A stretch of DNA of 64,000 nucleotides from Aricia agestis (lineage: Eukaryota > Arthropoda > Insecta > Lepidoptera > Lycaenidae), in assembly GCF_905147365.1 (NCBI RefSeq), contig NC_056422.1, positions 7,318,501 to 7,382,500 on the forward strand, given 5' to 3'. Under the pieces are notes generated by a model. It had not been told where the DNA came from. It saw only the letters and a list, made by a program, of their open reading frames with translations, and did not search any database. Below are positions 54,467 to 64,000 of this stretch, one piece after another. The position numbers and the translations under genes are program-made. The first letter of the stretch is position 1. Every line of letters starts with the position of its first letter.

Positions 54467-54499
54467 GTAAAGTCTAGTCGTGAATAACTTAGAAATTAA

Positions 54500-54505
54500 A
54501 ATAAA
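54500..54505 (+). terminator. Poly(A) signal of Ate1
   Basis: Canonical AATAAA 34 nt after the Ate1 stop codon; the only good candidate close by, which implies a very short 3' UTR. Confidence 0.6.
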
Positions 54506-54654
54506 TACAGTCTATGTTCTATGAAACCCAAATTTTTGGACGTCAGTTAAATATTGAAGGAATATACCGTTTGTGTTGGTTTTTAACAAATACTCATTAA
54601 AATTATGCAAATAGGCTTTGTTGGCGGTTACTTATAGCTTGCTGTTATAATGCT

Positions 54655-54939
54655 AAGTACTCACATACGGTTTTGCTCGATAGTTTTACTCGAAATCGAG
54701 CAAAAACCACCGTGTGGACCGCAAAACTCACAGCTCGAAGGCTCGCATCGAGCCAGTTTGAAGGCTCGAATCGAGCCGGCTTGACAATTTTTTTGACACT
54801 AGTTTTTATTATTCGTAGCTAATTTCCTTCGAACAGGAGTAAAACTATCGAGCAATGCTGAATGTGTGTACGAAAGCCCGAGCCGTGGTTTTTACTCTAC
54901 ATGATTGCTCGATCGAGCAAAACCGTATGTGAGTACTTA
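54655..54939. repeat. Hairpin MITE GTACTCACATACGGTTTTGCTCG
   Basis: gtactcacatacggttttgc and gcaaaaccgtatgtgagtac are exact inverted ends; interior rich in tcgagc. Just downstream of Ate1. Confidence 0.85.
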
Positions 54940-55044
54940 CATTAACAAGTGAAACACAGTATTTAAGATTTAACCTCATGCATTGCTGATACGTTGATAG
55001 TTGTGAATTTCTTAGTTCATTTGTAAAACTTATTTAAATAGCAC

Positions 55045-55214
55045 CTTACTAATAAAAAGATTATTCACTGTATATCTTTCCATTTTACTAATAAAAATAT
55101 TTACTTTCAAATTTCAATATTGCGAATGCATCTGTCAGGAAAGTTTCCTAACATATCAGATGCAGAACTGGTGCAACTGTATTGTCTGTAGTGAATAATC
55201 TTTTTATTATTAAG
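55045..55214. repeat. Hairpin MITE TAATAAAAAGATTATTCACT
   Basis: taataaaaagattattcact pairs with agtgaataatctttttatta. Sits immediately before the GC-rich patch. Confidence 0.75.
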
Positions 55215-55238
55215 TGGGTTACTTGTTATTAAAAATAG

Positions 55239-55392
55239 GTGTTGACCTGGAGTTCCTGGACCTCTTGTGATGGTGGTGGTCCTCCAGGGAGGTGGTGCCC
55301 GGCAGCAGCTCGGCTGCCGGCGCGCTGCTGCGGGTGCGTTTGCTGCAGCGGGGCATCACTCTACCACCCTGTGGAGTTACCAAATGTGATGG
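55239..55392. other. GC-rich patch with coding character on both strands
   Basis: About 150 bp far richer in G+C than its surroundings. On + a possible exon after ttattaaaaatag reads VDLEFLDLL then TGA. On - a longer frame reads MPRCSKRTRSSAPAAELL ... KRSRNSRSTPIFNNK then a stop, with a possible acceptor ccacag at 55370. Either could be a terminal exon of an unseen gene; it could also be a captured gene fragment. Downstream of Ate1, no partner exon recognised. Confidence 0.3.
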
Positions 55393-55768
55393 AACATAGC
55401 AACCATGTCATACAGCTAACAGTTCAAGCCCTTAAAAATAAGTTACTAGTTTTAATGTTTTGCTTACGAGTTACGATACTCAGGCTCAATAGGAGATAAC
55501 TGCAATGTTTTCACGCTAGAGGCAGCACAAGCACAGATATAAACAAAAAGTTTTGTTCCACGTTTGACGTTTCGATCAATTTTCTGATTATGACGTATGT
55601 AACATGTCGGATTATTTACCATATGTGCTAGTAGCCATCTGCTTAGACTTTTTTGCGCAATATTTCCTACTATTTTAGCGCCATGCATCACTATTGTGTT
55701 CTATTTAATACATAAGCTTTCCACTAGATGTCGTTAGATTGTTTTTAAAACACGTTTTTACAACGTCT

Positions 55769-56040
55769 GGGCCGCGCTACACCGGAATGGTAGCGGCGAG
55801 GCGAGCACTCTCAGTGTTCATATGATTTTAAACTTTATCTTCATTATTGTAATACATAGTATCGCTTGAAAAATCTACGGCCGCCCGTGGCCGATCGTGG
55901 CCGCTCGTGGCCGCTGGCGGCCGCCGGCGGCTGCGATTTCTCAAGCGATACTATGTATTACAATAATGAAGATAAACTTTAAAATCATATGACACTGGAA
56001 GTGCTCGCCTCGCCGCTGCCATTCCGGTGTAGCGCGGCCC
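55769..56040. repeat. 272-bp near-perfect palindrome
   Basis: Outer arms gggccgcgctacaccggaat match the short MITE at 460-532. Inner arms (ttcattattgtaatacatag and so on) pair almost completely. The centre (55880-55932) is a GC-rich (GGCCGC)-like run. Confidence 0.85.
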
Positions 56041-56097
56041 TAATTCAACGAAGGTGCTATGGCTCGCCAATCCAAAACTGATTTTCCATAATGTTAT

Positions 56098-56290
56098 AAA
56101 CGTGAAAGTATGTCTGACTGTCCGTCTGTCTGTCTTTCTGTTACCTCTTTACGCCCAAACCACTGAATCGTTTTTGCTGAAAGGTATGGAGATTCTTTGA
56201 GCCCCGGGAAAGGACATAGGATACTTTTTATCCCGAAAAAATGTACGGTACGGAATTTTGACGGAACGGAGTTGCGGGAGTTATCTATTA
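56098..56290 (+). repeat. RTE-derived repeat, copy 4
   Basis: cgtgaaagtatgtctgactg, ttttgctgaaaggtatggag, gggaaaggacataggatact, then the end ggaacggagttgcggga. Confidence 0.6.
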
Positions 56291-56776
56291 TCAATTAAAT
56301 ATTTTACATGTGCAGCCTTGAGTCACCTATAGTTCATGCATGTTCCCTTTACTTATTAGTTTATTCCCTTTACTTATTACTTTATTCATGATTGTAATAA
56401 GAATCTTCCGAATCATTAATAAAATGTTGTTAAAATAACCTTATTATTGCCATAATCAAAATTTAGCTTGTGAATGAATGAAACCTATGTGTTTTATTGT
56501 AATCGTTTAATGCTTTAGTATTTTATTGTACTTAGTACTTATAAACACTTAAAAGTCTAATAATTTTAATCCTTAGAAGTTATGCCGTTCAAATATTAAT
56601 TTCAATAAACTTATTTATCATTTTGGTCGAGTTTTCATTTTTTGTATAGTAATTTGTATCATATTATTTAGGTTCGAAAATGACAAAACTAAGTAGTATT
56701 CTAATCTTTGACTGGGTTCAATGAATAGCGAAAGTGCATTATAGAATTCAGGGGGTAAGTGCCAATATGCCAGTAT

Positions 56777-57070
56777 GTACCATTGAGGAAATTTATTTCT
56801 AGGCAGTTGACGGACTTACGTCATGTGGTCGGCTTATGTCAATTCAATGTTAGCTGTGATCGGTATGGGTTTGAATAACGCGACTAAATACAGTACTCCA
56901 AGGCTTTAAATGAATGTGTCAATGGCGCTGCTGGTAAAGGAGAACTGTCAAAAATGACGTTTTTGTATGATATAACCGTTAGTTCCTTTTCTCGCCACGT
57001 TCATAAAAAGCCTTGTCGAACTGTAACTTAGGTCCGCCATTTGCCTAGAAATCAAGTTCTCTGATAGTAC
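56777..57070. repeat. GTACTATCAGAGAA MITE with nested MITE
   Basis: gtaccattgaggaaattta to ttctctgatagtac; a copy of the CGACAAGGCTTTAAATG hairpin (about 56905-57022) lies inside. Confidence 0.75.
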
Positions 57071-57611
57071 AATATGTAAGCCAGTAGTCTAGAATCAACA
57101 CCATAATGTTTATTCGTTCCAAAATATACACCGCAGTGCATTGATGCATAAAATGACTGTTAGGATGTCATTACAGTTTACACTTCGACGGGTGCAAAGT
57201 AAAAAAAGTCATCTGCAATTTTGAGTTTTTCGTTTTTTTGTAGAAACTAGCTTAAAATATCATGTTCTACAACATACCAAAAACAAAAATTCAAATATCA
57301 CCTTATTTTTGGTACTTTTGTCACGTAAAAGAAGACATCTACTCTTGTTTTGTGAAATTGCACGATGTAGATGCGGATAACTACCGCTGGTCGTCTATAC
57401 GCGGGACGCGCGGGGGTCATGTTATGCGGCATAAGCGGCTATCTGCCATATAGCTTTTTCTACGTTGCGATTGTGATTTAGATGTCTCAATTTACTTTTG
57501 CAAATTAGTATTGTTTATTATGTTTATGAGTACCTATTTATGTTAATTCTTATTGTTAGCTATATTAATTGACTTCTAATTTGTTACTGTTATTTTTTAC
57601 TGTTTTTTCAT

Positions 57612-57776
57612 GTTCAGAAAGTCCAAAACGACTTTTTAAAGAAGTTGAAAGTTTCCAGAACATAAGTGATAGATTTATCGAGCAAAATACTGTGTTGCCC
57701 GATGAAATTATTGAACATCTTATAGAAAACCTTGATGTGTCACCGATGAAGACAAATGAATATAAGTTAACTTTGT
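57612..57776 (+). pseudogene. Broken ORF inside the 2.26-kb transposon, part 1
   Basis: After a possible acceptor (ttcatgttcag at 57617) the frame reads SPKRLFKEVESFQNISDRFI and ends at a stop at 57776. Charged and helical, family not recognised. Likely the remains of a transposase or accessory protein because of its place between the inverted termini. Confidence 0.35.
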
Positions 57777-58048
57777 AAGATAAGTCCCCATGATCTGAAT
57801 ACTCTAAGCCAGTCACACCAGTTCACTCTCAGTCTGAAATATAAAATGATTTTGAAAATTTGTCGATCTCAGCAAATTAACAAATACGCCAACACCCTCA
57901 GAATACAGTTCATCACTTCAAGTCCGCCGCGTCCATTATCAGTATTAGATCAAAATATTATATATTCTTTTTTATTAAACAGATACTTTGATCTCATATA
58001 ATCTATGACCTGCTTGAGTTTATTAACTCAAGCAGGCCATCGAGTATA

Positions 58049-58294
58049 TTGTCCCTCTCAAACTTTAAATCTTCTATAGACAACACCATTGATGCTTCTT
58101 CGGCAGTGGAGGCATCAAGTGAATGTTCTACGCCTTCCTCGTTAAACGGTAGAAAAAGACGTCAGTTAAATATTGATCTAAAGAAAAGGCGATTGAGAAA
58201 TAAAGACACGTGTATTGATACGAGACGTAAATTACGACAAAATTTAGGTAAACAATTACATCAGTCCAGAAATGGTAAATTGCAACCTGCGTAA
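58049..58294 (+). pseudogene. Broken ORF inside the 2.26-kb transposon, part 2
   Basis: Serine-rich start, then a strongly basic segment (GRKRRQLNIDLKKRRLRNKD, RRKLRQNLGKQL) that resembles the nuclear-localising, coiled-coil stretch found after DNA-binding domains such as THAP in transposase-like proteins. Resemblance only; stops interrupt it on both sides. Confidence 0.3.
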
Positions 58295-58689
58295 CATCAT
58301 ATCCCGGCATTTGCAAGTTCTCGCGAAGTTTTTCTATTAACTTATCTTTGACCGGTTTTGGGATCTCTGTGATCACGAGAAGCAATTGAGAAATCGTTGA
58401 AATAAAATTTCATTTTGTGTTCTGAAAAATCGTATGCACCCCTCCGATGGTGTAAAACGTCCGGCGATGCTTATGATGTTATAATGAACCCATCATGCTT
58501 ACAAGTGCCAAGTACAAAGACTTAATAAGCCTCTGCCTAATAATTTACAACATAGTTCCTGTACTGATAATGATACTGAATAATTTTTAAATTAGTTTAA
58601 AATAATTAAAGTATTGACACAGAATTTCATTTTTGTTGTGAGAAAATACGATTTTTACGAAAGTAAATGAATGATTCCTAAGTATATCC

Positions 58690-58935
58690 ATACTAATATT
58701 ATAAATGGGAAAATATGTTTATTTATTTATTTGTTTGTTTGTCCTTCCTTCACGCTCTAACGAAGAAACAAATCGTATTGTTTTTTGGCATAAACTTAAT
58801 TGAAAGGATGAAAAGTAACATAGGCTACTTTTGGTCTTGGAAAAACATCATGTTTCTAAGGGAGCTTACGGGAATATTTGCAATTTACGCGATTTTCAAA
58901 TTCCACGCGAGCGAAGCCGCGAGCAAAAGCTAGTA
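58690..58935 (+). repeat. RTE-derived repeat inside the 2.26-kb transposon
   Basis: ccatactaatattataaatg at the start, gaagccgcgagcaaaagcta at the end, with TTTA and TTTG runs. Inserted after the transposon. Confidence 0.6.
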
Positions 58936-59852
58936 TTTCATATTTTAACTTCCTTCTAAATCGTGTACCTTGCACCGAATCGACAACGTAGAAAAAGATA
59001 TCTACGCAATTATGTTCTGAACTTGGTGTGTTTAAGATGTAAAACGTTTAACTACATATTTTAATAATATAACTTACTTTTAATAATAATTTTAATAATA
59101 TAAAGTGTTACACTTTACGTAGTTACTGATAATCGTACTAGTAATCGGTAAAAATACTTCAATAAATATAATTTTTAATTCCCACGTAGAAACGACCAAG
59201 TGGTAGTTAACTCAGTTGTCATATTTTCAAGCGCAATGTAGATGCAGACAACTACAATATCTCGTAAATTAAACATAATTAGAAGAAATTAAATATACAT
59301 GTGGATTCATTAATAAATAATGAAACAATGATGAAAATTTCAATAAATTTGATCGGAAATTGACAAAATGGGAGCATTTTTTCCTATTATGCGCTCTCCT
59401 GAAAAGTTGCTGTTTTGTAGATGACTCTTTTTACTTTGCACCCGTCGACTTATCTTACTCTATGTGGCACACGAGTACAATATGGCGTCGAATAGATGAC
59501 GTCTTGAATACCGGCCAGTTTACTGGGTTTTATTTCAAAACCTAGGCACTAGGCAGGGTACTATTTATAGTAGGCTTTAGTATTGCATAAATAGTTGAAT
59601 GATGTAAAAAACCCACTCGCATCTTGATATAAAAATAATCCTAGTTTTATTTATACAGGCTCGAAACCAGTTGTCCCAGCAGAAACTCACTTGTCCTGTG
59701 TGATCATTATAATCAGAAAGTTAGTAAAAGTACGCGATATTCCTATTTCCTACTAATCTATTTATAATGACTAGATCATGATCTACATTAACATTAGTTA
59801 TAACTACACTGTAGGTAAATCATAACTAATTATTTAAATGACAAGTTGATTT

Positions 59853-60172
59853 ACGTGGGAGAGCCATGCTTAGGCACGAATGGGCTGGCTCGACCGGAGA
59901 AATATCACGTTCTCACAGAAAACCGGCGTGAAACAGCGCTTGCGCTGTGTTTCGCCGAGTGAGTAAGTTTACCGGAGGCCCAATCCCCTACCCTATTCCC
60001 TTCCCTACCCTCCCCTATTCCCTTCCCTTCTCTACCCTCCCCTATTATCCTATTCCCTCTTAAAAGGCCGGCAACGCATCTGCAGCTCTTCTGATGCGAG
60101 TGTCCATGGGCGACGGAAGTTGCTTTCCATCAGGTGACCCGTTTGCTCGTTTGCCCCCTTATTTCATAAAAA
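59853..60172 (+). repeat. GTGGGAGAGCCATG SINE family, copy 10
   Basis: Sense full-length copy downstream of the 2.26-kb transposon. Confidence 0.8.
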
Positions 60173-60292
60173 CAATTTAGATTAAGTTATAGTTATAAAG
60201 ACTTTCTGAAAGGATTGGATTCAAATTTACTCAGAAAAATAAAAGAATTTTTAATATTTATTTTATTACAATAATAATGACTTTTGGTCAAC

Positions 60293-60355
60293 AAACAACC
60301 GCTTATAAAAAATCAACTACGAAGTTTGCACTTGATTTTTTATAAGCGGTTGTTT
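60293..60355. repeat. Perfect 24-bp stem-loop
   Basis: AAACAACCGCTTATAAAAAA(TCAA) pairs exactly with the right arm around a 15-nt loop. Confidence 0.85.
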
Positions 60356-60369
60356 GACGTTGAATCGTC

Positions 60370-61415
60370 GTCTTTATTTGAGCTGACCCTAACAATTAGG
60401 TAGATCTACACAATAACGGGGCCTGATGGGACAGGCAAATGTTTATTTAGCAGGGTTATAGCCTATACGACTTAGGCTATGCTAATATACCTAGGTACAC
60501 AGGCGTAACCTAGTATTTGCTATTTAGGTCTCCAGAGAACTATTGTTTGACGCGTCGCGTATAACTGTTTTTAACAAAGTTGCATTAAAACCTAAATACC
60601 TAATGCCACTTTAAAAATACGGTCGCCAATAATTATAGGTCATACATTGCTAGTTACTATGAGTTGTGAATTGTGACCAACTTTGGTAAGTACAATGTAG
60701 GTACTTATCTAAATTTTACCTTCGATCCAGATTCTAGTATGATTGACAGACCCACCAGTAAATTACGTAGGTACACAAAAAAATCAACAGCTGAACAATA
60801 TAATATAACCTCTTCCTTTTTGGAAGTCGGTTAAAAAGTAACTGATAAGTATACAAAAAAAAAAAATTACAAAGTTTCCTCTCATGCTCTGCGTGGCTTA
60901 ACTACGGTTTGTCACCGCTCTATGTCTCTGTTGAGTGTTTTGTTCGTTGTTAACTGTGTTTATCTTAATCCTGGTTAAATATAACTAATCTTCATACAAA
61001 TAATAATAATTAGTCACTTCAATGGTCTTAAAAGCCTGTTCAAAAGGATAGTAATACTATCATCATGACTGCAACTTAATATGGTACCTACCTACCTACC
61101 TCTAAAATAAGGACTCGCTTGGGTCACTTTTTAAATATTTGAAAGGTTGCAATTAATCTTGAATTGTACCTCAGATTTCGACGACATTAATCCTAAATGA
61201 GGTTAGGTCAAGGCAGGGACGAAAAATAACAATAAAGGCATGAACGTGCAAACTGCAAAATAAGTTCCGTTATATTTCCAGACACAAGGATTAATTATGT
61301 ATGGAAGAAAAACAGCTGTCATTCAATATTATACTAGCGTTGTTTTTCGGGCACATCCGAAATTATGATGCTTGTATGACATGTAGGTGAGAGGACAACC
61401 GCCTCTCATATTAAT
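60370..61415. other. Intergenic stretch without a recognised gene
   Basis: AT-rich with CTAC-type short runs; a fragment of the 'AAGTCGGTTAAA' repeat at 60808-60836. Confidence 0.4.
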
Positions 61416-61419
61416 TAAT

Positions 61420-61568
61420 TAATCTATATATATAAAAATGGATTCTCAAATGTGTTAGTCGCGCCAAAACTCGAAAACGGTTGGATGGATTGGGCTGATT
61501 TTAGTCTTAAAATGTTCGTAGAAGTCCAGGGAAGGTTTTAAAGTGACACGAAGTTCACCGGGACAGCT
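61420..61568 (-). repeat. RTE end, inverted relative of 7017-7171
   Basis: ctatatatataaaaatggat, ctcgaaaacggttggatgga, gtccagggaaggttttaaag, gttcaccgggacagcta. Confidence 0.65.
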
Positions 61569-61988
61569 ACTTATTAATAATAAAGTAATATTAATTAAAA
61601 ATTTCGTTGCGGGTCCCAAGACAGTTTTAGCATGTCCCTCGGACTCCCTGAGATCATATCAAAGGGTTTTCGTGGTTGGATACCGCTGTCGATCCTGGCG
61701 ACACAGGATATACAGTGGTGGGAATGTGTGGTTATTCTATTTTTAAGCGACTTACAAAAAAGTTATACGTTCAGTAGTTTTAACCGTAACGCCACCGAAA
61801 TCCTTCCCTATTCCTTAAACCGATGGTCCATTTGTTTAAAGAAAAGGTATAGGTAACTATAGGAACTGTAGTCTCTATAATGAACTTTAAGGCAGAACTC
61901 TCAACGGAAACCACCTTTGGTGTTGATGGTTGCGGTTGTCTATGAGTGATTGAAATGAAATTGCTAGAACTCACGAAAAAACGGTACA

Positions 61989-62299
61989 TTTTTTTTTTAT
62001 GAATTCAGGGGGCAAACGAGCAAACGGGTCACCTGATGGAAAGCAACTTCCGTCGCCCATGGACACTCGCAGCATCAGAAGAGCTGCAGGTGCGTTGCCG
62101 GCCTTTTAAGAGGGAATAGGGTAATAGGGGAGGGTAAGGATGGGATGGGAAGGGAATGGGGTAGGGGATTGGGCCTCCGGTAAACTCACTCACTCGGCGA
62201 AACACAGCGCAAGCGCTGTTTCACGCCGGTTTTCTGTGAGAACGTGGTATTTCTCCGGTCGAGCCGGCCCATTCGTGCCGAAGCATGGCTTTCCCACGT
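61989..62299 (-). repeat. GTGGGAGAGCCATG SINE family, copy 11
   Basis: Reversed full copy directly abutting a 40-bp perfect palindrome (62300-62339). Confidence 0.8.
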
Positions 62300-62339
62300 A
62301 TAGGTCATAGGTACATAATATTATGTACCTATGACCTAT
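62300..62339. repeat. 40-bp perfect palindrome
   Basis: ATAGGTCATAGGTACATAAT is followed directly by its exact reverse complement, with no spacer. Abuts SINE copy 11. Confidence 0.9.
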
Positions 62340-62960
62340 CACGGAACCCACTTTTCGCATTTTCCATTGAACTGTATGAGTAATGAGTAGGTATATTGCA
62401 AAAAAAATCCGATCTTACCTACAGCTGTGCAAACTGTTTCGTATCGCATGTTATGGTAGCCGGCGAAATGACGTGTTTTTTGGACCTTATATCTACTCCA
62501 ATAAGATCAGAAATTGTAAACAGTGGTTTTTTACGACCGTACATTGTACACCTGACATCGAAAACAAGTGTTATAGAACAGTGGAGCAACATGGAGACAA
62601 TGGCACGCTCGGATGGTTGCGACCAATGATATATATTTATGAAGATTATTTACATAGGTGTCTAAAGCGACTGGTCGACAGAAAAAGACAGTAGCCGGGT
62701 AAAAGTCACTGTAATTCAGTTGTAGAGTCAACTATAATTACCAATCTATTGTAAAATCTTCTTGTACCACATAGTTACACTTTACCTTCTTATAATTATA
62801 CCTACAAATTCTACAATTAAGTATAAGATCTTTCCTTGACTACCGTTTAGGCCAGGAACAATAAATTATTATTATTATATCGTAATTTGAAATTTCATGC
62901 GTTTGAATAAGCGTTAGAAATAAAAGATGTAGTTTAAGATAAATATCGTTTAACGAAACT
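62340..62960. other. Stretch before the LTR element, no recognised gene
   Basis: 62383-62694 happens to be open in several frames, none resembling a known family and with no start or splice context. Confidence 0.4.
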
Positions 62961-62966
62961 AGGCTG

Positions 62967-63234
62967 TGTAAACAAGGGTCTCCGCCAATCACAGCAAGCC
63001 AGATAAGCCAGCCAATGCCATGCCATGCCGAGGCCCCCACCACTCGCCAACGCCAGCCAGCCATGCCTCGCTGGTGGGGAGCAAGCCTTAAATACCCTGT
63101 ACTCGCTCATTTTGCTGATTTTTGTATCGAGTCAAATTGTTAAGCAGAAACTCTGCCCAATTATTTTTGTGAAGTGTGATTAAAGTGATAGTGTTCAAAT
63201 AGTTACTTCACGTTTTATTTCACCCTGGTTTACA
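62967..63234 (+). repeat. 5' LTR of an LTR retrotransposon
   Basis: TGTAAACA opens and GGTTTACA closes a 268-bp block with 7-bp inverted ends. It contains a TATA-like TTAAATACC near 63087 and an ATTAAA near 63179, and sits directly before a gag ORF. The 3' LTR is beyond the window, so the limits rest on the TG...CA ends. I could not assign a primer-binding site. Confidence 0.7.
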
Positions 63235-63247
63235 ATCAGAAGAAGGG

Positions 63248-64000
63248 ATGAAAAGAAATCGACCTCAAGAGGAAGATCGGCATTTGGTTCGGCCGCCAGG
63301 GTGGAGTGATTCATCGCCACTACGAGATGACATCCCCGACCCACATGAGGACTCACCGCCTTCCGCCAGAAAAATGCTCAAAAATCTTCTCGAGCATGAG
63401 GTGCAGAGAGCTTTTCGTGACCTCAATGCAGAATTACCCACGTCTGCTAAAACGAGAGAACATCGAGCTGCTTCGTTAATTCCGGAGTTTGACCCCGACA
63501 ACGAGGACTGCACAGTAGTGGCTTGGATTAGGAAAATTGAACAGCTAGGCGAGATACACGGATGGGACGATAAAACAAAAGCGTTTTACCTTCAAGACAA
63601 ATTAAGAGGTCAAGCCAGGAAGTGGTATAATAGACTAGAAGATTACGATTACAGTTGGGAAGACTGGAAGCTGATGCTGGTAAGAGCTTTTCCTCGTTAT
63701 CGTGATTACGGAAATTTGTTAGAAGAGATGATGCAACGACGAAAACTACCCTCAGAAACCATGACAAAGTATTACCAGGAAAAAGTTGCATTGTGTTTTC
63801 GGTGTAAGTTATCGGATAGTGCAACCGTCTCATGCATTATTCGTGGCCTACCCGCATCTCTTCAAGCTAATGCACGGGCATATCAGTGTGAGAGACCGGA
63901 TGAATTGTATGAGGGCTTTCTATGTGCCTTAGACGACTATAAATCTCCACAATTTTCCGATTCACGAATTTTCAATCGAGACAACAAGAATTCATCGGAA
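63248..64000 (+). CDS. gag: Gag polyprotein of a Ty3/gypsy-like retrotransposon (partial, runs off the window)
   Basis: Open for 251 codons from the ATG 14 nt after the LTR to the window edge. A charged N-terminal part is followed, from about residue 75, by a retrotransposon Gag core: FDPDNEDCTVVAWIRKIEQL, LQDKLRGQARKWYNRLE, WEDWKLMLVRAFP and TMTKYYQEKVALCFRC. No CCHC knuckle is reached before the edge. The frame is intact and the sequence looks fresh next to the decayed LINEs, so this may be a young insertion. Gag forms the particle that packages the element RNA. Confidence 0.8.
   Translation, partial: MKRNRPQEEDRHLVRPPGWSDSSPLRDDIPDPHEDSPPSARKMLKNLLEHEVQRAFRDLNAELPTSAKTREHRAASLIPEFDPDNEDCTVVAWIRKIEQLGEIHGWDDKTKAFYLQDKLRGQARKWYNRLEDYDYSWEDWKLMLVRAFPRYRDYGNLLEEMMQRRKLPSETMTKYYQEKVALCFRCKLSDSATVSCIIRGLPASLQANARAYQCERPDELYEGFLCALDDYKSPQFSDSRIFNRDNKNSSE

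Larger units (their letters stand above)
57187..59447 (+). mobile_element. 2.26-kb DNA transposon remnant with 31-bp inverted termini
   Basis: 57186-57216 begins CGACGGGTGCAAAGTAAA and is matched in reverse complement by 59417-59447 with two mismatches. ACTT flanks both ends (57182-57185 and 59448-59451), a possible 4-bp target duplication. Subterminal sequence around 57360-57480 reappears inverted near 58965-59010 and 59215-59260. Interior reading frames (57600-57776, 58049-58294) are short and broken. I cannot name the superfamily. Confidence 0.65.

Noticed and set aside
1463..62299. The 11-copy family as a 5S-derived SINE
   Set aside because: Only short patches resemble 5S rRNA; not enough to claim without alignment.
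62383..62694. Possible small gene (103 codons)
   Set aside because: Three overlapping open frames, no homology I recognise, no start or splice context.
1..64000. CRISPR arrays, operons, riboswitches, bacterial insertion sequences
   Set aside because: Spliced eukaryotic genes and insect-type repeats throughout; no such structure seen.

Overview
The window reads as nuclear DNA of a moth or butterfly (Lepidoptera). It is AT-rich, genes are split by GT-AG introns, and the space between exons is packed with short non-autonomous transposons and LINE/SINE debris of types familiar from lepidopteran genomes (from memory, not searched). I see no bacterial, viral or organellar gene set, no rRNA or tRNA gene and no CRISPR array.

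Three host genes can be assembled exon by exon on the + strand with consistent splice phases. (1) 3357-23709: an SLC17-type major facilitator transporter ('putative inorganic phosphate cotransporter' group), 7 coding exons, 516 aa, with a 28-nt first coding exon followed by a 13.9-kb repeat-filled intron. (2) 25582-41866: a second, divergent SLC17-like transporter in tandem, 13 coding exons, 517 aa. (3) 47595-54466: arginyl-tRNA--protein transferase ATE1, 8 coding exons, 487 aa, which adds arginine to protein N termini for the N-degron pathway. The first two are probably an old tandem duplication. ATE1 has no evident functional link to them.

On the - strand, 44074-45130 holds scrambled remains of a zinc-domain gene family I associate with lepidopteran transposons. 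LINE remains lie at 33168-34648 (R1-like, - strand, 14-bp target duplication), 34663-35720 (Jockey/CR1-like RT, + strand) and 51230-53975 (RTE-like, inside ATE1 intron 7 and itself broken by a 643-bp solo LTR and another repeat). A 2.26-kb DNA transposon remnant with 31-bp inverted termini lies at 57187-59447. The right edge holds the 5' LTR and gag start of an LTR retrotransposon.

I found no undescribed multigene system. The most unusual feature is the crowd of hairpin MITEs, many nested in one another. In the two transporter genes several end only 6 to about 40 nt upstream of splice acceptors, and one 125-nt exon is boxed in by a MITE on each side. Other highlights are a 0.9-kb GC-rich inverted-repeat element inside another MITE, a triple-nested insertion in intron 1, and an 11-copy SINE family with a pyrimidine tract of variable length.
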